64,000 bases of DNA from Hydrogenophaga pseudoflava NBRC 102511 (GCF_001592285.1 NZ_BCWQ01000004.1:216444-280443), one strand, 5' to 3'. Positions 21,138-30,518 are shown, counted from the stretch's first letter. A program made the numbers and translations. Notes: generated by a model not told the origin, from the sequence alone.

Positions 21138-22094
21138 TCAGGCGAATTCGGCCAGGGCCTTGCGCATCTTCTTCATGGCCGCGACCTCGATCTGGCGGAT
21201 GCGCTCGGCGCTCACGCCGTACTCGGCGGCCAGTTCGTGCAGCGTCATGCCGCCCGAGCCGTCGTCGTTCACCTTGAGCCAGCGCTCGGTCACGATGCGG
21301 CGCGAGCGGTCGTCCAGTTCGCCCATGGCCTGCGCGATGCCTTCGGTGGCCAGCACGTCGCGCTGGGCCGATTCGATCATCGCGGTTGGCTCGTGGTTGG
21401 CGTCGGCCAGCCAGGCGATCGGGCCGTAGGTCTCTTCGCCGTCGTCTGCCGGCGAGGGGTCGAGCACCACGTCGCCGCCGGACAGGCGGGTCTCCATCTC
21501 GCGCACTTCCTCGGGCTTGACCTTGAGGTCGCGCGCGACCACGTCGATCTCGCTGTCGGACAGGGCCTCGCGGTGGGTGTCGCCTTCGGCGGCCTCGGCG
21601 CGGAAGCCCTGCTTCATCGAGCGCAGGTTGAAGAACAGCTTTCGCTGGGCCTTGGTCGTGGCGACCTTGACCATGCGCCAGTTCTTCAGGATGTATTCGT
21701 GGATCTCGGCCTTGATCCAGTGGATCGCGTAGCTCACCAGGCGCACGCCCTGGTCGGGGTCGAAGCGCTTGACGGCCTTCATCAGGCCCACGTTGCCTTC
21801 CTGGATCAGGTCGCCGTGCGGCAGGCCGTAGCCCAGGTACTGGCGGGCGATGGACACCACCAGGCGCAGGTGCGACATCACCAACTGGCCGGCGGCTTCC
21901 AGGTCGTTGTGGTCGCGCAGGCGGCGGGCGGCCGACTGCTCTTCTTCGAGCGTCAGCAGCGGCATGCGGTTGACGGCGGAGATGTACGCGTCCAGATTGC
22001 CCAGCGGCGGCAGCGTCAGCGAACGGTTCCACGGGCTGGCGACGGCCAGCGTGGTGGTCGGCAGGGCGGCGGGGGCGAGCAGGGTGGTGGACAT
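21138..22094 (-). CDS. rpoH: RNA polymerase sigma factor RpoH (sigma-32)
   Basis: Heat-shock sigma factor (318 aa). Region 2 contains the core-binding HLRLVVSIARQYLGYGLPHGDL and the -10-reading stretch around SYAIHWIKAEIHEYIL. The RpoH-specific box QRKLFFNLR is at 150-158. Region 4 ends with the helix-turn-helix LHELAAEYGVSAERIRQIE. The start ATG 22094 has a full AGGAGG ribosome site. A perfect CIRCE operator covers the predicted promoter 34-60 bases upstream, so transcription should be repressed by HrcA and released on heat shock. Confidence 0.96.
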   Translation of the reverse strand: MSTTLLAPAALPTTTLAVASPWNRSLTLPPLGNLDAYISAVNRMPLLTLEEEQSAARRLRDHNDLEAAGQLVMSHLRLVVSIARQYLGYGLPHGDLIQEGNVGLMKAVKRFDPDQGVRLVSYAIHWIKAEIHEYILKNWRMVKVATTKAQRKLFFNLRSMKQGFRAEAAEGDTHREALSDSEIDVVARDLKVKPEEVREMETRLSGGDVVLDPSPADDGEETYGPIAWLADANHEPTAMIESAQRDVLATEGIAQAMGELDDRSRRIVTERWLKVNDDGSGGMTLHELAAEYGVSAERIRQIEVAAMKKMRKALAEFA

Positions 22095-22124
22095 GTGAAG
22101 AACCTCCTCAGTGGTCTTGCAGAA

Positions 22125-22154
22125 ATGTTAGCACTCTCTATGAGTGAGTGCTAA
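22125..22154 (-). promoter_or_regulatory. CIRCE operator (HrcA site) overlapping the rpoH promoter
   Basis: At 22128-22154 TTAGCACTC and GAGTGCTAA are separated by exactly nine bases, a perfect match to the CIRCE consensus bound by HrcA. Read on the minus strand, the outer arms also supply a promoter: TTAGCA (22154-22149), an 18-base spacer and TAACAT (22130-22125). Repressor binding would therefore block RNA polymerase directly. Confidence 0.93.
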
Positions 22155-22166
22155 TTGAATGGTTCC

Positions 22167-22194
22167 ATGACCGTGATATCCGGGGGTGGACAAT
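22167..22194 (+). promoter_or_regulatory. Probable promoter of the imuA-imuB-dnaE2 cassette
   Basis: ATGACC (22167-22172), 16 bases, then GACAAT (22189-22194). Transcription would start near 22202, just upstream of the LexA box. The same hexamer pair and spacing occurs before the DUF2889 gene at 30491-30518. Confidence 0.45.
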
Positions 22195-22209
22195 CGGTTC
22201 GATTTCTTT

Positions 22210-22229
22210 TACTGTACATAAAAACAGTA
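22210..22229. promoter_or_regulatory. LexA (SOS) box
   Basis: CTGTACATAAAAACAG with flanking TA on both sides matches the proteobacterial LexA consensus CTG-N10-CAG, including the outer TA bases. It lies 20 bases before the imuA start. This places the translesion cassette under SOS control. Confidence 0.93.
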
Positions 22230-22249
22230 TTTGAATCCTTGCTGCCACC

Positions 22250-23038
22250 ATGCCCACCCCGTTCATCCGCCCGTCCGGCGATCTGCCGGCCAGCCTGTCC
22301 GCCATGGTCTGGCGCGGCGATGCGCTGGGCCGGCCGGTCACGGCCAGCTGCGCCAGCGGGTTCGGGGCGCTTGACGCAGCCTTGCCGGGCGGGGGCTGGC
22401 CCGGATTCGGGCTGACCGAGCTGTTGTCGAGCCCAGCGGGTGCCCTGGAGTTCCGCCTGCTGGGGCCGGCGCTGGGCCGGGTCTGTGCCACCGGGCGGGA
22501 GGTGGTGCTGGTCGGGCCGCCGCAGCCACCGCACCTGCCGGGTCTGCTGCCGTACGGCGTCACAGCCCGGCAGCTGGTCTGGGTGCAGGCCGATACCCCG
22601 TCCGAGCGCCTCTGGGCCACCGAACAGCTGGTCAAGGCCGGCAGCTGCGGGGCGGTGCTGGCCTGGCTGCCCCAGGCACGGCCGGCGCAGCTGAGGCGCC
22701 TGCAGGTGCTGGCCAGTGAGCACGAAGGCCCGGTGTGGCTGTGCCGGCCGGCAGTCTCAGCGCGCGAATCGTCGGCGGCGCCCCTGCGCCTGCTGGTGCG
22801 TCCGGGTGCCGGCTGGGCCCTGGCGGTCGACGTGATCAAGCGCAAGGGCCCACCACTGGCGCACACGCTGCAGCTGCCGGCGCTGCCGGCCGGGCTGTCG
22901 GCGGTGCTGCCGCCCCGGCTGCTGGACCTGGACCTGGGCCATGGAGCCGCCGACCGTTTCCCTGTTCCTCGCGAGGCCGACCATGCTGTGGTCCGCACTC
23001 CGACTGCCGAGCACCGACGACCCGCCGTCCCCCACTGA
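22250..23038 (+). CDS. imuA: ImuA, SOS mutagenesis accessory protein
   Basis: A RecA/SulA-like protein of the ImuA-ImuB-DnaE2 mutasome (262 aa). The N-terminal region GFGALDAALPGGGWPGFGLTE follows the RecA pattern. The place where RecA has its Walker A lysine reads SSPAGALEF, without Lys or Gly-Lys-Thr, so ATP binding in the RecA manner is unlikely. ImuA family members are thought to modulate RecA and recruit ImuB. It directly follows the LexA box. Its 3' end overlaps imuB by 56 bp, which suggests coupled translation. Confidence 0.88.
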   Translation: MPTPFIRPSGDLPASLSAMVWRGDALGRPVTASCASGFGALDAALPGGGWPGFGLTELLSSPAGALEFRLLGPALGRVCATGREVVLVGPPQPPHLPGLLPYGVTARQLVWVQADTPSERLWATEQLVKAGSCGAVLAWLPQARPAQLRRLQVLASEHEGPVWLCRPAVSARESSAAPLRLLVRPGAGWALAVDVIKRKGPPLAHTLQLPALPAGLSAVLPPRLLDLDLGHGAADRFPVPREADHAVVRTPTAEHRRPAVPH

Positions 23039-24290
23039 CGCGGCGCTGCAGGCGCTGGCGGTCTGGGCGCTGCAGTTCACGCCCCGTGTCGCCATCGCCG
23101 AAGAGGCCGTGTTGCTGGAGGTGGCGGCCAGCCTGCGCCTGTTCGGCGGGCGGGCGGCGCTGCGCGAACGGCTCTGGGGCGAGGCGCAGGAACTGGGGGC
23201 GGTGGCCCTGGCCTGGGCACCCAACGCCCTGGCCGCGCTGGCGCTGGCGCGCGCGGAGGTGGAGGACGGGGTGTCGCCGCCGCTGGCGCGCGCGCTGGAC
23301 GCGCTGCCGATGGCGACCCTGAGCGCCGTGCGGCCGCACCAGCCGACCCTGGCGCGCATCGGCTGTCGCACGCTGGGCGATCTGCGGCGGCTGCCGCGCG
23401 CGGGGCTGGCGCGGCGGTTCGATGCGGCGCTGCTGGCGGCGCTGGACCAGGCCTACGGCCGCGCCCCCGAGACGCACGTCTGGGTCACGCTGCCGGCGGT
23501 GTTCGATGCGCGGCTGGAGCTGCCGCACCGGGTGGACAGCGCGGAAGCCCTGGTCTTCGGCGCGCGCCGCCTGCTGCTGCAGCTTGCGGCCTGGCTGTCG
23601 GCGCGGCACAGCGGCGTGACGGCGTTCACCCTGCACTGGGCGCACGACGCGATGCGCTCGCGCGGGGTGAGCGAGGGCGGGCAGCTGACCGTGCGCACGG
23701 CCGAGCCCACGCGCGAGGCCGGGCACCTCGCGCGGCTGCTGGCCGAGCACCTCTCGCATGTCGCGCTGGCCGCCCCGGTGGGTGATCTGCGGCTGACGGC
23801 CGAAGGCGTGGTGCCGCTGGCGCCGCAGAGCGCGTCGTGGCTGCCCGACGACGCCCGCGGCCGGGAGCCGCTGGCCCTGGTGCTGGAGCGGTTGGCGGTG
23901 CGGCTGGGCGAGGACCGGGTGGTCCGGCCGCTGCTGTGCGAAGACCACCGGCCCGAGGCGATGGGCCGCTGGCAGCCGGCCGCGCAGGCGCTGCCGCGCG
24001 GGGCCTGGCCGGTGGTGCCCGCGGGGCCGCAGCCATCCTTGCTGCTGGACCGGCCGCTGAAGCTGCTGGTGCGCCAGCACCGGCCGCTGTACCAGGGCGA
24101 GCTGCAGCTGCTGCTCGGTCCCCAGCGCGTGGAGGGCGGCTGGTGGGACCGCGACGAGGCCGCAGGTCACTCCCGCCACGCGGTGCGCGACTACTGGGTC
24201 GCCCAGTCGCCGCTGGCGGGGGTGCTGTGGGTGTTCCAGACGCGGCTGGCGCAAGAGCCGGCCTGGTTTCTTCACGGCTTTTTTGCTTGA
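22983..24290 (+). CDS. imuB: ImuB, catalytically inactive Y-family polymerase homologue
   Basis: DNA polymerase Y-family-like protein (435 aa) that links the beta clamp to DnaE2 in damage-induced mutagenesis. The segment RVAIAEEAVLLEVAASLRLFGG corresponds to the palm of Y polymerases, but the acidic metal ligands are not conserved, as is usual for ImuB. A helix-hairpin-helix (RIGCRTLGDLRRLPRAGLARRF) follows, then the little-finger-like domain. ATG 22983 (MLWSALRLP) is preferred because homologues begin that way and GAGG lies upstream; an in-frame ATG at 22941 would add 14 residues. dnaE2 follows after 9 bp. Confidence 0.88.
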   Translation: MLWSALRLPSTDDPPSPTDAALQALAVWALQFTPRVAIAEEAVLLEVAASLRLFGGRAALRERLWGEAQELGAVALAWAPNALAALALARAEVEDGVSPPLARALDALPMATLSAVRPHQPTLARIGCRTLGDLRRLPRAGLARRFDAALLAALDQAYGRAPETHVWVTLPAVFDARLELPHRVDSAEALVFGARRLLLQLAAWLSARHSGVTAFTLHWAHDAMRSRGVSEGGQLTVRTAEPTREAGHLARLLAEHLSHVALAAPVGDLRLTAEGVVPLAPQSASWLPDDARGREPLALVLERLAVRLGEDRVVRPLLCEDHRPEAMGRWQPAAQALPRGAWPVVPAGPQPSLLLDRPLKLLVRQHRPLYQGELQLLLGPQRVEGGWWDRDEAAGHSRHAVRDYWVAQSPLAGVLWVFQTRLAQEPAWFLHGFFA

Positions 24291-24299
24291 AGACCAGCC

Positions 24300-27200
24300 A
24301 TGTCCCTGCCCGACTACGCCGAGCTGCTGTGCTGCTCCAACTTCACGTTCCTGCGCGGCGCCAGCCACGCCGAGGAACTGGTGCTGCGCGCCCAGGCCAT
24401 GGGCTACACCGCACTGGCCGTCACCGACGAATGCTCCATGGCCGGCATCGCACGGGCGCACGTGGCCGCCAAAAAGCACGGCCTGCCGCTCATCGTGGGC
24501 AGCCAGTTCCGCGTGCAGGCCGAGGGCGGCCCCAGCGGCGACTTCACCCTGCTGCTGCTGGCCACGAATCTCCACGGCTATGGCAACCTCTGCGAGCTCA
24601 TCACGCGGCTGCGCCGCTCGGCCGACAAGGGCACGTACCGACTGCGGCTCGGCGATGTGAACCCAGAGGCCCTGACCGACTGCCTGGCCATCGCCGTGCC
24701 GCCGCGCGGCACCACACAAGACCAGTGCAACGCCACCGCGCAATGGTTGCTCGGCGCCTTCCTGGGGCGTTGCTGGCTGGGCGTGACGCAGCTGGGCCGG
24801 CTGGATGACGCCATCCACCTGCACCGCCTGCGCGAGGCCGGCGCGCTCACGGCCGTGCCGCTGGTGGCGGTGGGCGATGTGCACATGCACGTGCGCTCGC
24901 GAAAGCCGCTGCAGGATGTGCTGACCGCCATCCGCATTGGCCGGCCGCTGACAGAGTGCGGCTTCGCGCTCGCGCCCAACGCCGAGCAGCACCTGCGCAC
25001 CCGCGTGCGGCTGGCACAGAGCTTTCCGCCCGATCTGCTGGCCGAAACTCTGCACATTGCCGGCCGCTGCACGAAGTGGTCGCTGGACGAGCTGCGCTAC
25101 CAGTACCCGGCCGAGGTGGTGCCCGAAGGCCGGACGCCGGCGCAGCATCTGCGTGCGCTCACCGAAGCCGGCGCCGCCGCGCACTGGCCGGCGGGTGTGC
25201 CGGGCAAAGTGCGCGACCAGATCGAACACGAACTCGCCCTCATCACCGAGCTGGGCTACGAGCACTACTTCCTCACCGTGCACGACATCGTGGCCTTCGC
25301 GCGTGGCGAAGGCATCCTCTGCCAGGGCCGTGGCTCGGCCGCCAACAGCGCGGTCTGCTATTGCCTGGGCGTGACGGCGGTGGACCCGGCGCGCTCCTCG
25401 CTGCTGTTCGAGCGCTTCCTCTCGAAAGAGCGCAACGAGCCGCCCGACATCGACGTGGACTTCGAACACGAGCGGCGCGAAGAGGTCATCCAGTACCTCT
25501 ACAGAAAGTACGGGCGCGACCGCGCCGCGCTGACGGCCACCGTCATCAGCTACCGCCCGCGCAGCACGGTGCGCGACGTGGGCAAGGCCCTGGGCTTTGA
25601 CGACGAGCTGCTGGAGCGGCTGGCGCGCGACCACCGCTGGTGGGACGAGGACGGCCTGGCCGACACGCGGCTGCGCGAGGCCGGGCTGGACCCGGACAGC
25701 CTGGCGGCGCGCCAGTTCGTCACCCTGGTCAAGCAGTTGCTAGGCTTCCCGCGCCACCTCTCGCAGCACACCGGCGGCTTTGTGCTCACCAGCGGACCGC
25801 TGGCGCGGCTGGTGCCGATCGAGAACGCGTCCATGCCCGACCGCACGGTGATCCAGTGGGACAAGGACGACCTGGATGCCATGAGGCTGCTCAAGGTGGA
25901 CGTGCTGGCCCTGGGCATGCTCACCGCGATCCGCAAGTCGCTGGACTTCATCGGCCAGCGCCGTGGACGGCCCATGCCGATGCACACCATCCCCGACGGG
26001 GACGAGGCCACCTACGACATGATCTGCGCCGCCGACACCGTGGGCGTGTTCCAGATCGAAAGCCGCGCGCAGATGGCCATGCTGCCGCGCCTGCGGCCGC
26101 GCACCTTCTACGACCTGGTGGTCGAGGTCGCGCTGGTGCGGCCCGGCCCGATCCAGGGCGGGGCGGTGCATCCGTATCTGCGGCGCCGCCAGGGCAAGGA
26201 AGACGTCGATTACCCCAAGGGCCTGGAGGCCGCGCTGGAACGCACGCTGGGCGTGCCGGTGTTCCAGGAGCAGTGCATGCAGATCGCCATGATCGCGGCC
26301 GACTTCACCCCCGGCGAGGCCGACGGCCTGCGCCGCGCCATGGGCGCCTGGCGGCGCACCGGCGGCCTGGGGGCCTACGAACACCGGCTGATCGACGGCA
26401 TGACGCGCAACGACTACCCGCTCGAATTCGCGCAGCGCGTGGTCGAACAGGTCAAGGGCTTCTCCAGCTACGGCTTCCCAGAAAGCCACGCGGTCAGCTT
26501 TGCGCTGCTGGTCTACGACAGCTGCTGGATCAAGCGCCACCACCCGGCCGAGTTCCTGGCCGCCATGCTCAACAGCCAGCCGCTGGGCTTCTACACCCCC
26601 AGCCAGCTGGTGCAGGACGCGCAGCGCCACGGCGTGGTGGTGCGACCGGTGGACGTGGGCCACAGCGACTGGGACTGCACGCTCGAAGACATGCCCGCGC
26701 CCGAGGCACCGGGCCACCCGGTGGTGCGGCTGGGGCTTTGGCTGGTGAGCGGACTGTCCAAAGAAGAGGCCTTGCGCATCAGCGCCGCCCGCGCCGAACG
26801 GCCCTTCACCAGCACCGAGGATCTGGCCCTGCGCGCGCAACTCGACCGCCAGACCCTGCAGCAACTGGCCGCCGCCGACGCGCTGCAGAGCCTGGCCGGC
26901 CACCGCCGCCAGCAGGTCTGGGACGCCTCCGCGCTGCAGGCGGCGCCCGCCATCCTGCGCCGCGCGCCGGTCAACGAGGCCACGCTTGCACTCGACGAAG
27001 CGCCCGAAGGCGAGGCCATCGTCTGGGACTACGCGAGCACCAGCCTGACCCTGCGCCGGCACCCGCTGGCCCTGCTGCGCGAGCGGCTGCAAAAGCGCCG
27101 CTTCATGACCGCCGAACAACTGAAGGCCGCGCCCGACGGCCGCCTGGTGCGCGCCTGCGGCATCGTCACCTGCCGCCAGCAGCCGGGCACCTCGCAAGGT

Positions 27201-27422
27201 GTGGTCTTCGTGACGCTGGAGGACGAGACCGGTACGGTGCAGGTCATCGTCTGGCGCGCGCTGCGCGAGCGCCAGCGCGCCGAGCTCACCGGCTCACGCC
27301 TGCTGGCTGTGCACGGCGTCTGGCAGCGCGAAGGGGAGGTCTGCAACCTGATCGCCGGCCGGCTGGAAAACCTCAACCCGCTGCTGGGCCGGCTGGCGCC
27401 GGGGAGCCGGGATTTTCACTAG
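24300..27422 (+). CDS. dnaE2: Error-prone DNA polymerase DnaE2 (ImuC)
   Basis: C-family translesion DNA polymerase (1040 aa), the catalytic part of the SOS mutasome. It starts with a PHP domain (YAELLCCSNFTFLRGASHAEEL). The palm contains the catalytic acids in PDIDVDFEHERRE (Asp383, Asp385) and Asp534 in KVDVLALGML. The fingers and HhH region follow, and a C-terminal OB fold ends the protein (ACGIVTCRQQPGTSQGVVFVTLEDETG). It is shorter than DnaE1 because it lacks the C-terminal tau-binding part. Its last 50 bases overlap the convergent Crp/Fnr gene. Confidence 0.95.
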   Translation: MSLPDYAELLCCSNFTFLRGASHAEELVLRAQAMGYTALAVTDECSMAGIARAHVAAKKHGLPLIVGSQFRVQAEGGPSGDFTLLLLATNLHGYGNLCELITRLRRSADKGTYRLRLGDVNPEALTDCLAIAVPPRGTTQDQCNATAQWLLGAFLGRCWLGVTQLGRLDDAIHLHRLREAGALTAVPLVAVGDVHMHVRSRKPLQDVLTAIRIGRPLTECGFALAPNAEQHLRTRVRLAQSFPPDLLAETLHIAGRCTKWSLDELRYQYPAEVVPEGRTPAQHLRALTEAGAAAHWPAGVPGKVRDQIEHELALITELGYEHYFLTVHDIVAFARGEGILCQGRGSAANSAVCYCLGVTAVDPARSSLLFERFLSKERNEPPDIDVDFEHERREEVIQYLYRKYGRDRAALTATVISYRPRSTVRDVGKALGFDDELLERLARDHRWWDEDGLADTRLREAGLDPDSLAARQFVTLVKQLLGFPRHLSQHTGGFVLTSGPLARLVPIENASMPDRTVIQWDKDDLDAMRLLKVDVLALGMLTAIRKSLDFIGQRRGRPMPMHTIPDGDEATYDMICAADTVGVFQIESRAQMAMLPRLRPRTFYDLVVEVALVRPGPIQGGAVHPYLRRRQGKEDVDYPKGLEAALERTLGVPVFQEQCMQIAMIAADFTPGEADGLRRAMGAWRRTGGLGAYEHRLIDGMTRNDYPLEFAQRVVEQVKGFSSYGFPESHAVSFALLVYDSCWIKRHHPAEFLAAMLNSQPLGFYTPSQLVQDAQRHGVVVRPVDVGHSDWDCTLEDMPAPEAPGHPVVRLGLWLVSGLSKEEALRISAARAERPFTSTEDLALRAQLDRQTLQQLAAADALQSLAGHRRQQVWDASALQAAPAILRRAPVNEATLALDEAPEGEAIVWDYASTSLTLRRHPLALLRERLQKRRFMTAEQLKAAPDGRLVRACGIVTCRQQPGTSQGVVFVTLEDETGTVQVIVWRALRERQRAELTGSRLLAVHGVWQREGEVCNLIAGRLENLNPLLGRLAPGSRDFH

Positions 27423-28092
27423 GGGCCGGCAGCTCGATCTCCCCATAGTGCAGCCGCAGCCGCCCGCCGGCTTCCAGCGCCTTGAGCGCCTTGTTGATGC
27501 TCTGGCGGCTCACGCCCAGCATCTGGGCCAGCAGCTCCTGCGACAGGCGGATGCGCCGGCGCGGCGCGTCGCGGCTGCCGTAGCCGCGGGCCACCAGCTG
27601 CAGCCGGCGCCACACGCGCTCTTCCAGCGGCAGCTGGGCCAGCTCTTCCACCGCGATGAACAGCACACGCAGCTTGCGGCAGGCCAGCCGAGCCAGTTCG
27701 CGCCACATCGCCGGGTGGGTGTCCAGCCAGGCCAGCAGCGCCTCTCGCGGCACCACCAGCACTTGGGTGGGACCGTCGGCCACGGCGTCGTGGGTGCGCG
27801 GGCGACCGTCGATGAGCGAGATCTCGCCGAACCATTGGTAGGGCTCCAGGTAGGCGAGCAAGGCGTTGTGGCCCTCGGCGTTGAGGGCGCCAATGCGCAA
27901 CGCGCCCGCGACCACGGCACACAGGCCGTCGGCTTCGCCGCCACGCGCGAAAAGCGGTTCACCGGGCACCAGGTGGCGCATGCGGGCCAGGCGCAGCAAC
28001 TCGGCCTGCAGCGCCGGGTCGCAGGCGCTGAACCATTCATCGCTGGCCAGGGCAGTGTGCAGGCCGGGCGGGGCCGGGGTGGATGCGGGCAT
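27373..28092 (-). CDS. Crp/Fnr-family transcriptional regulator (second)
   Basis: A cyclic-nucleotide-binding-like domain (about 20-130) and a C-terminal winged helix (about 160-220); 239 aa. The pocket reads GEISLIDGRPRTHDAVADG and is unlike cAMP-binding CRP. The recognition helix is LLAQMLGVSRQSINKALKALEAGG, with Gln and Asn where CRP has Glu and Arg, so it should read a different site from the regulator at 9502. There is no Fe-S cysteine set. ATG 28092 (MPASTPAPPGLH) is preferred; longer starts give unconserved, low-complexity sequence. Its 3' end overlaps dnaE2 antisense by 50 bp. Target genes are unknown. Confidence 0.8.
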   Translation of the reverse strand: MPASTPAPPGLHTALASDEWFSACDPALQAELLRLARMRHLVPGEPLFARGGEADGLCAVVAGALRIGALNAEGHNALLAYLEPYQWFGEISLIDGRPRTHDAVADGPTQVLVVPREALLAWLDTHPAMWRELARLACRKLRVLFIAVEELAQLPLEERVWRRLQLVARGYGSRDAPRRRIRLSQELLAQMLGVSRQSINKALKALEAGGRLRLHYGEIELPAPSENPGSPAPAGPAAG

Positions 28093-28217
28093 GGCGGCTA
28101 GGGGTTTGCCCGCAAGACGGTGCGGTGCCGGCGGGGTTTGTCGAAATTTTGACAGACGCCCTGGCGCCGTACCGCCATCCTTGCCGCTTTCACGGCTGCC
28201 ACGACAAGGAGACACGC

Positions 28218-28725
28218 ATGGACACCGCCACCCGCCAGCTGATCGAGTACGCGCGCTACCACCGCGACCCGCGCAACATCGCGACCCACTTTGTCGGCAT
28301 CCCGCTGATCGCCTTCGGCATCGCGGTGATACTGGCGCGCGTGCCGCTGGGCGGGGCCGATGCCCTGCTGCCGGGCGCGCACTGGCTGGTCTGGGCGCTG
28401 ACAGGCGTCTGGTACTTGAGGCAAGGGCGCTGGTCGCTGACGGTGCCCACCCTCGCGGTGCTGGGGGCGATGGTGGCGCTGGCCGATCCCCTCGCTGAGG
28501 CGGACATGCCCTCCTGGCTCGCCTGGGGGCTGGGCAGCTTTGTGGTCGGCTGGGTGTTCCAGGCGGTCGGGCATGTGTGGGAAGGCCGCAAACCGGCCTT
28601 TTTCGACGACCTGCGCGGCCTGCTCGTGGGCCCGATGTTCCTGGTGGCCGAGGTGCAGATGGCGGTGGGTTTGCAGCGCGACGTGCGCGCGGCGGTGATC
28701 GCCGGCGCCGGCCCGATGCGCGTTG

Positions 28726-28751
<26 letters not shown>
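28218..28751 (+). CDS. DUF962 / Mpo1-like membrane protein
   Basis: A small membrane protein of the DUF962 (YGL010w/Mpo1) family, 177 aa with about four hydrophobic helices. The family motifs are YHRDPRNIATHFVGIPLI near the N-terminus and FQAVGHVWEGRKPAF, whose histidines in yeast Mpo1 bind iron for fatty-acid alpha-oxidation; whether the bacterial protein does this is not known. An AAGGAG ribosome site precedes ATG 28218. The 3' end overlaps the convergent EVE-domain gene by 26 bp. Confidence 0.82.
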
Positions 28752-29196
<445 letters not shown>

Positions 29197-29268
29197 GGCG
29201 CCATGTTAGCGGGGGGTATCTCGCAGTGGACGCGGGGCCTGCCCGAATCACGGTAGCCTCGGGGCTCC

Positions 29269-30489
29269 ATGACCGAAACCTCTGCCCGCCCCGCTCCCCA
29301 CGGCCTGCTGATCGCCAACCTGCTGGCTCAGCTTGCCTTCGGCCTGTTGGCCATGACCATCTGCCTGCCGTCGATGCAGGAATGGGGTGCGATCTTCGGC
29401 TCCAGCCAGGCGGCGGTGCAGCTGACCTTCAGCGGCTACGTCGTCACCTACGGCTCGCTGCAACTGGTCTATGGCCCGCTGTCGGATCGGCTGGGCCGCA
29501 AGCGCATCCTGATGATCGGACTGGTCATCGCCTTCGCCGGTTCGGTGATGGCGGTCTTCGCGCCCGACCTGCCGACCCTGGTGCTGGCGCGGCTGCTGCA
29601 GGGGGCGGGCAGTGCGGCCTGCATGGTGATTGGCCGGGCGCTGGTGCAGGACCTGTTCGCCGGGCCCGAGCGCACGCGCGTGATGGCCTACGTGGGCATG
29701 GCCATGGGCCTGTGTCCCCCGCTGGCCACCATCATCGGCGGGCAACTGCATGTGCGCCTGGGCTGGCAGTCGAACTTCGTCGTCATGGCGGTGCTCGCCG
29801 TGCTGCTGTTCATCGCGGCCTGGCGCGGCCTGCCCGAGCACCAGAGCGGCACCGGCGTGCAGCCGCACTGGCTCAAGGCCATGCTCTCGTCCTACGCACA
29901 GCTGGCGCGCGAACCTTCGTTCGGGCTGCACGTGTTGCTGCTGGCCATGACCACCGCCACCTTTTACGCCTTCCTCGGTGGCGCGCCCATCGTGCTGGGC
30001 AGCTATGGCGTCAAGCCCGACGGCATCGGCTTCTACATCATGGCAATCCCGGGTTCCTACATCCTGGGCAACTACCTGACCACGCACCTGTCGCACCGAA
30101 TCAGCGAGCGCCGCATCATGCGGCTTGGACAGATCCTCACGGTCGGCGGAGTGGCGCTGATGCTGCTGCTGGCGCTGATGGGGCTGAACACACCGCTGGC
30201 GTTTGCGCTGCCGCTGGTGCTGCTGGGCATCGGCCACGGCCTGCTGGTGCCGCCGGCGCTGGCCGGCACGGTGGGCTTGCTGCCGGCGCTGGCAGGGTCG
30301 GCCGCCGCCGTGGCCGGCCTGTCGCAGCAGCTCATGGGCGCGGTCGGTGGGTTTGCCGTCGGCCTGTTCCACCACGAGGGCGCGGTCAACCTGGGCTGGC
30401 TGATGCTGGGCCTGGCGCTGTGCGGTGCCGCCGCGCAGTGGCGCCTGCACCGCGGCCAGCAGCCGCCACCTCCGCAGCGCCTCGGGTGA
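29269..30489 (+). CDS. MFS multidrug transporter, Bcr/CflA family
   Basis: A 12-helix proton-driven efflux pump of the major facilitator superfamily (406 aa). The motif between helices 2 and 3 reads GPLSDRLGRKR (69-79), and the family's helix-4 region reads LLQGAGSAACMVIGRALVQD. Bcr/CflA members export drugs such as bicyclomycin or sulfonamides and some dipeptides; the substrate cannot be predicted. There is no adjacent regulator gene. It is followed by the promoter of the DUF2889 gene. Confidence 0.9.
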   Translation: MTETSARPAPHGLLIANLLAQLAFGLLAMTICLPSMQEWGAIFGSSQAAVQLTFSGYVVTYGSLQLVYGPLSDRLGRKRILMIGLVIAFAGSVMAVFAPDLPTLVLARLLQGAGSAACMVIGRALVQDLFAGPERTRVMAYVGMAMGLCPPLATIIGGQLHVRLGWQSNFVVMAVLAVLLFIAAWRGLPEHQSGTGVQPHWLKAMLSSYAQLAREPSFGLHVLLLAMTTATFYAFLGGAPIVLGSYGVKPDGIGFYIMAIPGSYILGNYLTTHLSHRISERRIMRLGQILTVGGVALMLLLALMGLNTPLAFALPLVLLGIGHGLLVPPALAGTVGLLPALAGSAAAVAGLSQQLMGAVGGFAVGLFHHEGAVNLGWLMLGLALCGAAAQWRLHRGQQPPPPQRLG

Positions 30490-30490
30490 C

Positions 30491-30518
30491 ATGACCGGGC
30501 CGGCGCTGCGGAGACAAT
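30491..30518 (+). promoter_or_regulatory. Probable promoter of the DUF2889-NUDIX pair
   Basis: ATGACC (30491-30496), 16 bases, GACAAT (30513-30518), identical in hexamers and spacing to the imuA promoter. The predicted leader contains GGAG at 30544-30547, correctly placed for a TTG start at 30556. Confidence 0.45.

Noticed and set aside
21125..21140. The TGAGC/GCTCA inverted repeat between the metallophosphoesterase and rpoH as a terminator
   Set aside because: Only five base pairs and no T tract on either strand; it merely contains the two stop codons.
22836..25634. A 932-codon open frame on the minus strand opposite imuB and dnaE2
   Set aside because: Antisense shadow of well-supported genes, with low-complexity Arg/Gln/His text.
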